DNA of 22,863 nucleotides, taken from NCBI GenBank assembly GCA_934254825.1, contig CAKQMB010000022.1, positions 1 to 22,863 of the forward strand, read 5' to 3'. This DNA comes from an uncultured Clostridia bacterium (GTDB lineage: Bacteria > Bacillota > Clostridia > Christensenellales > Borkfalkiaceae). The position numbers were made by a program, and so were the translations under genes. Below, piece by piece: positions 1 through 8,018 of this stretch. How positions within the stretch are numbered: the stretch's first letter is position 1; each line of letters begins with the position of its first letter. The notes under the pieces were generated by a model, which worked only from the letters and a program-made list of their open reading frames with translations, ran no database searches and was not told the origin of the DNA.

Positions 1-107
1 GACTGCACCGCGATTTTTACAGTTTTAACGTTTTTAAGTTCGTCGCCGCTAAGGACGAGTTTTGTTTTTTTATCCGCAAGAATCACTCTCGGAAACAATT
101 TAAGCAT
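1..107 (-). CDS. Unrecognised protein, N-terminal fragment cut by the window edge
   Basis: An open frame starts at the ATG at 107 and runs off the left edge, giving 35 codons. The protein begins MLKLFPRVILADKKTKLVLS and continues with a charged, beta-strand-like stretch ending KIAVQ. There is no signal peptide, so a cytoplasmic protein is likely. An AGAGGAAA ribosome site lies just upstream of the ATG. The gene follows the FAD oxidoreductase in the same direction after a 107-base gap without a clear terminator, so it may be the next gene of the operon. I cannot assign a family from so short a stretch. Confidence 0.6.
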   Translation of the reverse strand, partial: MLKLFPRVILADKKTKLVLSGDELKNVKTVKIAVQ

Positions 108-214
108 TTGTATTTCCTCTTTTAAATTGCTTATTTATATTCGATAATCGACTTATACGCCGACTTTCGCACATTGATTACCTGTTTTTACCGCAAGGTT
201 TTCGGGGCGGAATT

Positions 215-1381
215 TTAGAGAATGCAATCGCTCAGATGAAGTTTTACCCCGCGAGAAACGAGTTCGTTTTGTACTTTTTCGACGTCTATTTTATCTGTGT
301 CATCGTACAACGCCGCAATAACGCCTGCCGCTTCGCCCGTTACAGCGCAAACGGGAATAACCCTTGTTATATCCCACATATCGTCGTTTTTTACCGAAAC
401 AAGTCTGCCTGCAACGGTAAGATTTTTGACTTTCGCTCCGTAAAGCGACTCTATCGGCAGTTCGTAGGCAAGCCCGTACTCTCTCCAACTTCCGAACGCT
501 CCTACGCTGTTTTCAAAACGTTTCTTATCGTCCGACTTCTGCATTTCAAACACACCGCAAAGCCTTCTCGTCATTCTCACCTGCGGGATCGAACAAATCG
601 TTGCCATAGCGTGTTTTCTGTCTCCGTTGCCATGGCTCAAAAAGTCATCAAGCATAACGCTATGAGCTTCCTGCATAACTTCGGAAATCTTAACGGAATC
701 GAGACCGTCGAAAGCGTTTTCGTCGCCTTGCATTGTCGAATACACAAGGTCGCCGCTACCTTTTTGCCTTATACGATATTCGCCGTCCTTCACTTCATAG
801 TACCATGCGGCAAGCACGTTTCCGTGCGCAGGAAGAGCTGTTTTTTCGCCCGCTAAATAGCACAAGGTCGCGTCGCCGGTGCAATCGATAAACGATTTAG
901 CCGCATAATAAATTGTTTCCGTTCTCGTGACGACCTCGATTTTTTCTATTTTATCTCCGTTTTCGGAGGTAAACGCCTTTGAAAGAGTTCCGCCGTATAA
1001 AATATCGACGCCCTCTTTTGCAAGCAATTTTTCCGCTTCGATTGCGAAAACGTAGGGGTTATATTGCACTGTATAACGTTTTCCGTCGCGCTCTTCTCTC
1101 GTTGCGGGGCGAAGCCATTCTTCGGGAAGAGGTCCCTCCGCGCCGTGAGAAATAGAGAGTTTTAAAAGCTCTTCGGATATTCCGTGGCAAAGCTGATTTC
1201 CCATTCCGTCGCAAAGCGGAAGATAGAAAGTTACCATTCCCGCCGTCGCGAGTCCGCCGAGAATATACGTCGATTCTATAAGGGCTGTTTTTACACCCGT
1301 TCTCGCCGAAGCGAGAGCCGCGGCTATGCCCGCCGTGCCTCCGCCGACAACTACTACGTCATATTTCTTTTCTTTCGTCAT
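215..1381 (-). CDS. FAD-dependent oxidoreductase (FAD_oxidored family)
   Basis: This 388-residue protein opens with a Rossmann FAD-binding fold: strand DVVVVGGGTAGIAAALAS with the GxGxxG-type glycine cluster at about residues 13-18 and an acidic strand end (ALIE) near residue 36. The C-terminal segment VKNLTVAGRLVSV followed by RVIPVCAVTGEAAG is the typical second FAD contact of the PF12831-type family. The middle carries FIDCTGDATLCYLAG, also typical. No signal peptide is present, so it should be cytoplasmic. The substrate is unknown; members often sit beside glycoside hydrolases. I start at the ATG at 1381 because GAAGGTG lies 6 bases upstream; a GTG at 1390 is inside that ribosome site. 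The first 23 bases overlap the end of the rhamnosidase gene, suggesting translational coupling. Confidence 0.85.
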   Translation of the reverse strand: MTKEKKYDVVVVGGGTAGIAAALASARTGVKTALIESTYILGGLATAGMVTFYLPLCDGMGNQLCHGISEELLKLSISHGAEGPLPEEWLRPATREERDGKRYTVQYNPYVFAIEAEKLLAKEGVDILYGGTLSKAFTSENGDKIEKIEVVTRTETIYYAAKSFIDCTGDATLCYLAGEKTALPAHGNVLAAWYYEVKDGEYRIRQKGSGDLVYSTMQGDENAFDGLDSVKISEVMQEAHSVMLDDFLSHGNGDRKHAMATICSIPQVRMTRRLCGVFEMQKSDDKKRFENSVGAFGSWREYGLAYELPIESLYGAKVKNLTVAGRLVSVKNDDMWDITRVIPVCAVTGEAAGVIAALYDDTDKIDVEKVQNELVSRGVKLHLSDCIL

Positions 1382-3446
1382 AAGTTTCACCTTCGATAAA
1401 TTTATTTACAATAACCCGACCGTTTTCGTAAGTATAATTTAATCTCACGACCTTGCCGCCGAGTTTTAATTTCGCTTTTATATAGCCTATATTATCCATA
1501 AATTCGGGTTTAACGGTTATATTTTTAAACCCGTCGTCTCCCGAAACGCCTAAAATGCCGTAAAGAAACTGTTTTACGCACGCGCCTTGCATGGGATGAG
1601 CCATCGAGCCGTAACCCGACCAACCTTCCCATATCGTAGTCGCTTCGCGCGATTTCATATATCCGAACGACGGTTTTTTATCGCCGCTTAAAATTTCGAC
1701 GAGTAAATCCGTTCTGCCCAAGGTTACAAGAGCTTCGGCTAAAACGTCCGTGCCGAACATTCCCGTGTCGAGAGTTTTTGTCTTTTCGTATTTTCGGACG
1801 AGATTTTCTTTCGTCCGCTCGTCTCCTAATCCCAAAAGCACGGCAAAGGCATTCGCACCCTGAATTCCGCCGCAATAATCGCCGCTTTCTTCGTCAAAAT
1901 ATTCTCTGTCCATCGCGGCAAGGCTCTCTGCGATTTCTATTGAAAAATCGGCGTTTTCGCCTATAATCCCGGCTATTTTCATAACCTGCCGCATACTTTT
2001 TACATAATAATAAGTGTTTACGAACGGTTCGGGGATAGCGACGTCATCGGGCGTACACCAGTCGCCTAAACACCACCCGCCTTCGCGTTCTTTCGTAACA
2101 AGCCCGTTTTCGCAAAAGCCTTTCATGCATGCGAGATAACGAAGCATATTTTTATAATATTTTTTTATAAGTTTCTTGTCGCCGTAAACTCTGTAATATG
2201 CGTAAGGCACTTCGACGATTGCACAGCCCCATCCCCCGGGACCTCCTCCGCCGCCGAAAAACGGCGCGGTGTGCTGAATATGCCCCGTTTTTAAATCCTG
2301 ACAATCGGCGATATCGGCAGCCCATTTTTCGTAAAAACTCTTCCCGTCAAGAAAAAGCATTGCCGTTTCCGCTGTAAGCTGTCCGTCGCCCGTGTAACCG
2401 AGCCTTTCGCGATGCGGACAGTCCATGGGAACTCCGCAGTGCATATTGATAAGTTCGGTACGGATATATGCGTTAAAAAGCCATTCGAGAGTTTTATTTC
2501 CGCATTGAAAAGTCGCCGTTTGATTAACGTTTGAATGAATAACGAGAACCTCGACGTTTTCCGTTTCGCCCTCTATATCGAAATAACGAAACGCGCTCCA
2601 ATTAAACACGGGACAAACCCGTTCGCGGCTTTGCGCGTTCAGATACACATCGGTAGAAATTTGATCGGAATAGCCCGAACTTGTGTCGAAATTTATCCTG
2701 CCGTTTTCGATAAATTCGCCGTGGCGGACAATTACTTTGTCGCTTAAAGCCTTTAACGCGACTACGCCCGAAATCTCCTCGCCTGCGTCGTAAATTTTTC
2801 TGTTTCCGTCTGTTCCGATTAAAATCGGCTTTATCTTTCTGATAATTCTGTCGGACGGACAACGTTGCTTAATAAGTTTTTCGTTATGCTCTTCGACTTT
2901 TACTTTCGTAACGATTTTAAACTTATTGAACGAAAAACCCTCAAAATCCTGAGTTTCGCCGTAAAAAAGATTGTCGGATTTTATAAAGCTTTCCGCTACG
3001 TCTTCGCTTCCGTCGCTATATATTTTTTCACCGCCCGAAAGCATGATTTCAAATATGCACCTTAAATTTTCGGAAAACGAAACGTCGCCCTCGGCAAGCC
3101 TCTTTTTCTGAGCAAAATAGCCCTTTCCGAGCATAACGGCAAGCGTATTTTCGCCGTTTTTCAGATATTTCGTAATATCGTAGGCGTTGTAATAAACCCT
3201 GTGCGACGTAACGTCGTTTAAAGGATAGGTATACCGCGAAAAATCGCGCGGAGCATAGTCCGAAACGGCAGGCTTATAAAAGTCATTACTCACTCTTTCG
3301 CCGTTTATAATAAGCTCGTAAAATCCGAGTCCGCTGATGTTTATAACCGCTTTTTCGCCTTTTACGGCATTAAATTTTTTAAGGATAATCGGGGCGAAAT
3401 CGCACTTTCCCGCCGACACCCATTTTGCATAAATAAAAGGTTTCAT
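1359..3446 (-). CDS. GH78 alpha-L-rhamnosidase, cytoplasmic
   Basis: This 695-residue enzyme should release terminal alpha-L-rhamnose from oligosaccharides or glycosides. The N-terminal half (about 1-300) holds the beta-sandwich domains of the family, with GFYELIINGERVSNDFYKPA as a typical stretch. The alpha-barrel carries DCPHRERLGYTGD at 342-354, which places Asp342, Glu347 and Asp354 at the same spacing as the acidic active-site cluster of characterised GH78 enzymes; Glu347 is the likely general acid. TTIWEGWSG supplies the likely base, Glu607. It is shorter than many GH78 proteins of 900 residues or more and has no signal peptide, so it probably acts on imported material. A GGCGGTG ribosome site precedes the ATG. 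It follows the last module lipoprotein across a strong stem-loop and overlaps the oxidoreductase start. Confidence 0.92.
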   Translation of the reverse strand: MKPFIYAKWVSAGKCDFAPIILKKFNAVKGEKAVINISGLGFYELIINGERVSNDFYKPAVSDYAPRDFSRYTYPLNDVTSHRVYYNAYDITKYLKNGENTLAVMLGKGYFAQKKRLAEGDVSFSENLRCIFEIMLSGGEKIYSDGSEDVAESFIKSDNLFYGETQDFEGFSFNKFKIVTKVKVEEHNEKLIKQRCPSDRIIRKIKPILIGTDGNRKIYDAGEEISGVVALKALSDKVIVRHGEFIENGRINFDTSSGYSDQISTDVYLNAQSRERVCPVFNWSAFRYFDIEGETENVEVLVIHSNVNQTATFQCGNKTLEWLFNAYIRTELINMHCGVPMDCPHRERLGYTGDGQLTAETAMLFLDGKSFYEKWAADIADCQDLKTGHIQHTAPFFGGGGGPGGWGCAIVEVPYAYYRVYGDKKLIKKYYKNMLRYLACMKGFCENGLVTKEREGGWCLGDWCTPDDVAIPEPFVNTYYYVKSMRQVMKIAGIIGENADFSIEIAESLAAMDREYFDEESGDYCGGIQGANAFAVLLGLGDERTKENLVRKYEKTKTLDTGMFGTDVLAEALVTLGRTDLLVEILSGDKKPSFGYMKSREATTIWEGWSGYGSMAHPMQGACVKQFLYGILGVSGDDGFKNITVKPEFMDNIGYIKAKLKLGGKVVRLNYTYENGRVIVNKFIEGETYDERKEI
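1388..1394 (-). promoter_or_regulatory. Ribosome binding site deciding the oxidoreductase start
   Basis: GAAGGTG on the minus strand sits 6 bases before the ATG at 1381. The in-frame GTG at 1390 is part of this motif, so the longer start is unlikely. The site lies inside the last codons of the rhamnosidase gene. Confidence 0.6.
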
Positions 3447-3479
3447 AAAACACCGCCGATAAGCCGTAAAAAGGTTTGC

Positions 3480-3503
3480 CGCCCGCCGCTATCGCGGCGG
3501 GCG
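3480..3503 (-). terminator. Strong GC stem-loop between module lipoprotein and rhamnosidase
   Basis: A perfect 9-base GC-rich inverted repeat with a 4-base loop occupies 3481-3502, and one further C-G pair extends it. It begins 10 bases after the stop of the upstream lipoprotein gene. Downstream on the minus strand a TTTTT run comes about 6 bases after the stem rather than directly, so this is at best a leaky intrinsic terminator. A processing or 3'-protecting hairpin is equally possible. The rhamnosidase has no clear promoter of its own in the remaining gap. Confidence 0.55.
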
Positions 3504-3512
3504 ACTGTAAAA

Positions 3513-4532
3513 TTATTTTACTATAAATTGAGGAACACCGTCAACTATATTCCAATAAGCAGTATCCCACGTTTCGATTTTAGCTTGCGTGGTTTCGTTA
3601 GCCTGCATTTCCGCGGCGTCCGCAAAATACGCAACCGCGCCGTAGTTATTGCCTCTGTCCGCCGCCTGAGAAGCGGTGTAACCCGAAGCGGGGCAGATCG
3701 CGAAGATTCCGCCGTAACCCGAACAGCTGCCCGCAAGAATACGGAATTTTGCTCCGCTCTCGCTCACGACGGCTTCGCTCGCGTCGATGAAAATATTCTT
3801 CAAAGAACCGCTCTGGTTAAACAACGTGCCGGTGTAACCGCCCGAATTTGCGTTGGAAATTTCGACGTATTTAACATAAACGTTTTCGATCGTTCCCTTT
3901 CCGCCCGACGAGAGGAAGTTTCCGTTCGAAACGCTGAATTTCGCGTTCGTGAACGCAATATTTTTCAAAACGCCTTCACTCGTCATACAGCTTATGAACG
4001 CCGTGGAATCGTCATCGGCTTTGTTAAGTCCGTCGATTGCGTAACCGTTTCCGTCGAACGTACCTTTGAAACCGTTACTGCCGTCGGTAGAGGATCTCTT
4101 GAAGGTCACCATCGCCGTTCCCGTCGCATCTATATTCGCTCCGAGCGTGAAATATCCGCCCCAGACGCTTGCGTCGCTTTCGCACGCCTTAGCTATTTTT
4201 ATCCAGTTCGAATAATCGTCCGCGGTCTTTATAACTTTGGAGATAAGCTTTGCGTTCATCGTTATGGTTTTGCCGTTTTCGTCGGTTATCGTAATCGTTT
4301 TGTTTTCGCCGTACGCATAACCGAACTTAGAAAGCTTTATCGAAACTATTCCGCCCTCTACCGTCACGTCTTCCGCGCCGAGGTCGGTTTCGCCCATCGT
4401 TACCGTAGTTACCGTTCCGAAATAAAATCCTATCGACGGATACTTTGCGGTAAACGCGCCGTCGTTAAGTTTCGCCGCTCCGTTTTCTACGAGAATATCG
4501 AGATTTATATCCTGATTACCGATATCGATTTT
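3513..4532 (-). repeat. GLUG-like module, copy 2 of the downstream lipoprotein
   Basis: Copy 2 spans about residues 810 to the C-terminus. It contains FGYAYGENK, KVIKTADDYSNWIKIAKACE, VWGGYFTLG, FKGTFDGNGYAIDGLNKADD, GGKGTIENVYV and a terminal W-x4-W then G-V-P. It aligns with copy 1 at a constant offset of 340 residues (1020 bases). Confidence 0.85.
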
Positions 4533-6959
4533 CTGTATGTCGAGCTTTACGGGCGCGGGAATACCGTTATTTACGACCCAAAATCCGTTATTATGCCAGC
4601 CGCTTACAACTTCCGCAGTAGTTGCGTTTGACGTAAATTTTTCGTAAGAAGCGAACGCCATAACAGCGTGATCCGCAAACTTCGCATCTCTCGCCTGAGT
4701 TACGGTGTACCCCTCGGGGCAGATTGCGAAAATTCCACCGTGTCCGCTGCTGTTGCCGCCTATAAGACGGAAGCTCGAGCCCGCGGAGGTTATTTCCGCA
4801 AAGCTTGCGTCTATGAATATTCCTTTTGTGGAACCGCTCTGATTATAAATCGTTCCGCTGTATCCTTTCGAGTCGGAATTTGTTATCGCGGCGTACTGAA
4901 CGTATACGTTTTCGATAGTTCCCTTTCCGCCGGACGAGAGGAAGTTTCCGTAAAAAACACTGAATTTTGCGTTTGTGAACGAAATGTTTTTCAAAACACC
5001 ATCGCTGGTCATACAGCTGATGAACGCAGTGGAATCGTTATCGGCTTTGTTAAGTCCGTCGATAGCGTAACCGCAACCGTCGAACGTGCCTTTGAAGCCG
5101 GTTTTGCCGTCCACGGAAGTTCTCTTGAACGTAACCATTGTCTGAGCCGAAATATCGTTTCCGAGCATAAAGTATCCGCCCCAGATATTTTCTTCGCTTT
5201 CGCAAGCTTTGGCTATCGTTATCCAGTTCGAATAGTCGTCCGCGGTTTTTATAACCTTGGTTACAAGAAGAACGGGAACGGTTATAGTATGAGCGGCGTC
5301 ATCGCTTGTCAGAACGGTTACGGTAAGTTCTTTCTCGCCGTAAGCATAACCGAAGTCGTTCACGGAAACGGAAGCCGAATCGGAAATATCCGTACCGTTG
5401 TAAGCAACTTTCGTCACCGATTTGTATGTGCCGACTGCGCTAAGGTCGAGCCCGACCGTCTTTTCGCCGTTTACGCCCGATGTCGAAATATCGAGGTCGA
5501 TAGTCTGCCTGTCGTCCAAAACGGTGTTAATCGTTTCCGAAACGTCGCCGCAAGCGCATTTCTTTTCATCGTTCGTTTCGCCATTAACCCATTTATGGTC
5601 GTGCGAAACGGTGAACGAAACCGCCGCGGAATAACATTCGTTGTAATTTTCGGTTGCGGCGATATGCGCTTTGACATAATAAGTTCCCGCAACGAAATCG
5701 GTTATATTGCCGTATTCGCCGTCTTCTTCGGTTGCGTAAGAATAGGTTGCCGCTCCGTTACCCGCGGAAATCGATACAGAAGGCGCGGGAGTACCCTTAC
5801 AGGTTATATCCGCGACCGTTACGGTTGCGGTGATGTCGGCTTTTACAACCTCGAACGTAGCGTAAGCGACCGCCGAAACGTAATCGTCCGTTCCTTCGAC
5901 GTACGCCTTAACGTAATACGTTCCGACCTTTTTGGTTACTTCCGCCCAGGCAACGTATTCGCCGTTTTCCTCGGTTGCGTAAGTAAACACAGGCGTGCCG
6001 TGAACGACGGAGAGTTCGCCTTTATCGTAAGACGGTTCTTCGCCGTATCTGATGTTTTCAAATTTAAGACCCGTTATCTCGTTATAAAGTTTAACGGTTA
6101 TCTCGCAGGCGGTGTTCGTGAGCGTATAGTTTCCGTTATCCGTCGAAGCGGTGAACGTAAATTTGCCCTTACCCATTATTTCGCCGCCCGAAACGGTTAA
6201 AGCTATGTCGCTTCCGTCCGCCCCTACGATTTTAGCCGTGGGTGCGGCAAGCGCGGTATCCTTGTAAACGTACTCGTTCGCCTTCGTCCAGACAACTTCG
6301 GCGTTTAATTTTGCGATAGTGAAAGTATACGTCAGATCGTCGGTCGAATTATCCGCCCAGGAAGTATGCTCTTTGTCTTTAAGCGCAACCGTTACGGTGT
6401 ATTCGCCCGCGTTCGTCTGTTTGTTTCCGCTTACCGTGTAAAGCTCGCTTGCAACTATGTTATAAGTCTGCTCGCTCCCGTTGTATGTGTAAACGGTTTC
6501 GTCCGAGGCGGGTTTTTCCACGGTGCGTTTTTCAACGGTGACCGAAACCGTTGCCGTAAGCTCGCCGTAACGGATCGTAACGGACGTATCGCCGTATTTA
6601 AGCGAAGTGCCGCCATCGGCATAAACGATTTCGTAATCGGTTATCGTAACCGCTCCGCATTCGCACGTTCCCTCTACGACCATACCCGTTTTATCGAACA
6701 AATCGCCTACGAGGTAGGTGGTTTTGCTCGGCTGAGTTTTGATCGTAATAGCCGTGAAAACGTGACTGTGAGTCGATTCCGACAGACTGTCCGATTCGCT
6801 CGGCGACGCGGAATCGCTTTCGGAAACCGATTCCGTCGGATTGCTCGTCGGCTCGTTTCCCGAGCTTTCGCCGGGAACGTCGCCGAAACAACCGATCACC
6901 CCTGCCGTAAGAGCTAAAACGCACATTACGGCGATTAAAAGTTTTATAAGTTTTTTCAT
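3513..6959 (-). CDS. Surface lipoprotein with Ig-like domains and two GLUG-like modules
   Basis: This protein of 1148 residues has a lipoprotein signal (LALTAGVIGC, Cys24), then a Ser/Glu-rich linker to about residue 65. A bacterial Ig-like domain (about 70-145, with KTTYLVGDLFDKTGMVVEG) follows, then MBG/Ig-like repeats to about 455, two with a Y-A-T-E-E-x-G-E-Y signature. The C-terminal 660 residues are two copies of one module of about 340 residues, each containing FKGTFDGxGYAIDGL, a GLUG-type beta-helix motif. No catalytic motif is recognisable; surface adhesion or glycan binding is inferred. Two short His/Cys segments (HSH followed by CECG, and HDHKW followed by CACG) stand out. AGGAGG lies 6 bases before the ATG at 6959; the adjacent ATG at 6962 is only 3 bases away and is less likely. 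It is a paralogue of its upstream neighbour. Confidence 0.85.
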   Translation of the reverse strand: MKKLIKLLIAVMCVLALTAGVIGCFGDVPGESSGNEPTSNPTESVSESDSASPSESDSLSESTHSHVFTAITIKTQPSKTTYLVGDLFDKTGMVVEGTCECGAVTITDYEIVYADGGTSLKYGDTSVTIRYGELTATVSVTVEKRTVEKPASDETVYTYNGSEQTYNIVASELYTVSGNKQTNAGEYTVTVALKDKEHTSWADNSTDDLTYTFTIAKLNAEVVWTKANEYVYKDTALAAPTAKIVGADGSDIALTVSGGEIMGKGKFTFTASTDNGNYTLTNTACEITVKLYNEITGLKFENIRYGEEPSYDKGELSVVHGTPVFTYATEENGEYVAWAEVTKKVGTYYVKAYVEGTDDYVSAVAYATFEVVKADITATVTVADITCKGTPAPSVSISAGNGAATYSYATEEDGEYGNITDFVAGTYYVKAHIAATENYNECYSAAVSFTVSHDHKWVNGETNDEKKCACGDVSETINTVLDDRQTIDLDISTSGVNGEKTVGLDLSAVGTYKSVTKVAYNGTDISDSASVSVNDFGYAYGEKELTVTVLTSDDAAHTITVPVLLVTKVIKTADDYSNWITIAKACESEENIWGGYFMLGNDISAQTMVTFKRTSVDGKTGFKGTFDGCGYAIDGLNKADNDSTAFISCMTSDGVLKNISFTNAKFSVFYGNFLSSGGKGTIENVYVQYAAITNSDSKGYSGTIYNQSGSTKGIFIDASFAEITSAGSSFRLIGGNSSGHGGIFAICPEGYTVTQARDAKFADHAVMAFASYEKFTSNATTAEVVSGWHNNGFWVVNNGIPAPVKLDIQKIDIGNQDINLDILVENGAAKLNDGAFTAKYPSIGFYFGTVTTVTMGETDLGAEDVTVEGGIVSIKLSKFGYAYGENKTITITDENGKTITMNAKLISKVIKTADDYSNWIKIAKACESDASVWGGYFTLGANIDATGTAMVTFKRSSTDGSNGFKGTFDGNGYAIDGLNKADDDSTAFISCMTSEGVLKNIAFTNAKFSVSNGNFLSSGGKGTIENVYVKYVEISNANSGGYTGTLFNQSGSLKNIFIDASEAVVSESGAKFRILAGSCSGYGGIFAICPASGYTASQAADRGNNYGAVAYFADAAEMQANETTQAKIETWDTAYWNIVDGVPQFIVK
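4548..5510 (-). repeat. GLUG-like module, copy 1 of the downstream lipoprotein
   Basis: Copy 1 spans about residues 484-804 and has the same order of motifs as copy 2: FGYAYGEKE, KVIKTADDYSNWITIAKACE, IWGGYFMLG, FKGTFDGCGYAIDGLNKAD, GGKGTIENVYV, and W-x5-W then G-I-P. DNA identity is high in places, for example the matching stretches near 3885-3925 and 4905-4950, which points to a fairly recent duplication. Confidence 0.85.
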
Positions 6960-6965
6960 CATTAT

Positions 6966-6971
6966 CCTCCT
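6966..6971 (-). promoter_or_regulatory. Ribosome binding site deciding between two adjacent ATGs
   Basis: AGGAGG on the minus strand precedes two consecutive ATG codons at 6962 and 6959. The spacing is 3 bases to the first and 6 to the second; the second fits better. Confidence 0.55.
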
Positions 6972-6983
6972 TTCGGAATTATT

Positions 6984-8018
6984 TTATTTAGTTGACTTGA
7001 AAATCGGGTAACCCGAGCTCATATCCCAATAGGTTTTATCCCACGAACGGACGTTGTTTCCGATAGTCGTATTCGTATCGATAGCGTCCTTAAACGCCGC
7101 GTAATCGGCGTAAATACCGCTAATTCCTTTCAAAACGTTATCTTTCGTTATCGCTTTTATACCGAATACGCCGTCAGGCTCGATTATCTGCCCCAAAAGC
7201 ATAAATATCGTTCCGTCCGAAACGACAGCCGAGGACGCGTCCACGACAACGCCTTTCATATTCGCTTGTGTCGGTCTTGCGCCGAAGAAAGTTCCGCTAT
7301 ATTGATTTTGCGTGGAAATTTCCTTGTAGGAAATGTAAATATTCTCAAACGTTCCGCCGCCGACCTGAACTATGAACGAGCCGTTGTTCGCCTTCATAAC
7401 GCAGTCGGTAAACGCGATGTTTCTCAAAACGCCGTCGTTATGCATAACGCTTATAAACGCGTTGCCTTTCGAGGGATTGAACGTTCTCCTTAAACCTATA
7501 ATCTTATAGCCCATTCCGTCGATAACGCCTTTAAAGCCCTGATCGCCGTCTGCGCTGAAAGAATTCGAGCCGCGGTCGATAAACTCTTTCATTTCGGCTT
7601 CGAGTTCGCTTAAACCCGTAAGGTCGATATCGTTTCCGAGTTCGAAATAGCCGCCCCAAATCTTTTCGTTGTCAGCTTCGCAGGCTTTTCCGATTACGCC
7701 TATCAGATCGAGATCGGCTTTCGTACGAATCGTCTTGGAAACAAGGAGACAGTTTATGATAATTTTGCTCGAATTTTCGCCGTTTTTAAGCTGGACACCG
7801 AGCATCTTTTCACCATAAGCAAACCCGAAAACAGACGCGTCTATCGTAAGCTTTCTGTTTTCAAGGCTGAACTTTCCGATATCGAGCGGTTTTCCTTCGA
7901 GCGTTGCGGCTTCTATGCTTCCGTCCGCGGCGTCATAGTCCGAAAGGTCTATTTCCGCTTTCTCGGAGCTTACCGAAACAACCGAATCGTTGACGGGAAG
8001 CTCGAGTTTTATCTTCTG
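6984..8018 (-). repeat. GLUG-like module, copy 2 of the upstream lipoprotein
   Basis: This copy shows FGFAYGEK, KTIRTKADLDLIGVIGKACE, IWGGYFELGNDI, FKGVIDGMGYKIIGL, DGVLRNIAFTDC, and W-x4-W then G-Y-P at the C-terminus. It is recognisably the same module as those in the neighbouring gene, but clearly diverged. Confidence 0.75.

Noticed and set aside
108..214. A terminator after the FAD oxidoreductase
   Set aside because: Only a short weak inverted repeat (TCGAT/ATCGA around 140) is present, without a GC-rich stem or a T run.
3528..4631. A 367-codon plus-strand open frame
   Set aside because: It is an antisense shadow of the module repeat; the same kind of low-complexity Arg/Val/Tyr-rich translation appears in both repeat copies.
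3513..5510. The repeated DNA as an insertion element or CRISPR-like array
   Set aside because: The repeats are in-frame protein modules of about 1 kb inside one gene, without terminal inverted repeats, transposase or short regular spacers.
4668..6200. A 510-codon open frame on the plus strand, antisense to the module lipoprotein
   Set aside because: It lies wholly opposite a clear gene, its translation is rich in Arg, Phe, Val and Tyr without family motifs, and it has no ribosome site. It follows from the codon bias of the opposite strand.
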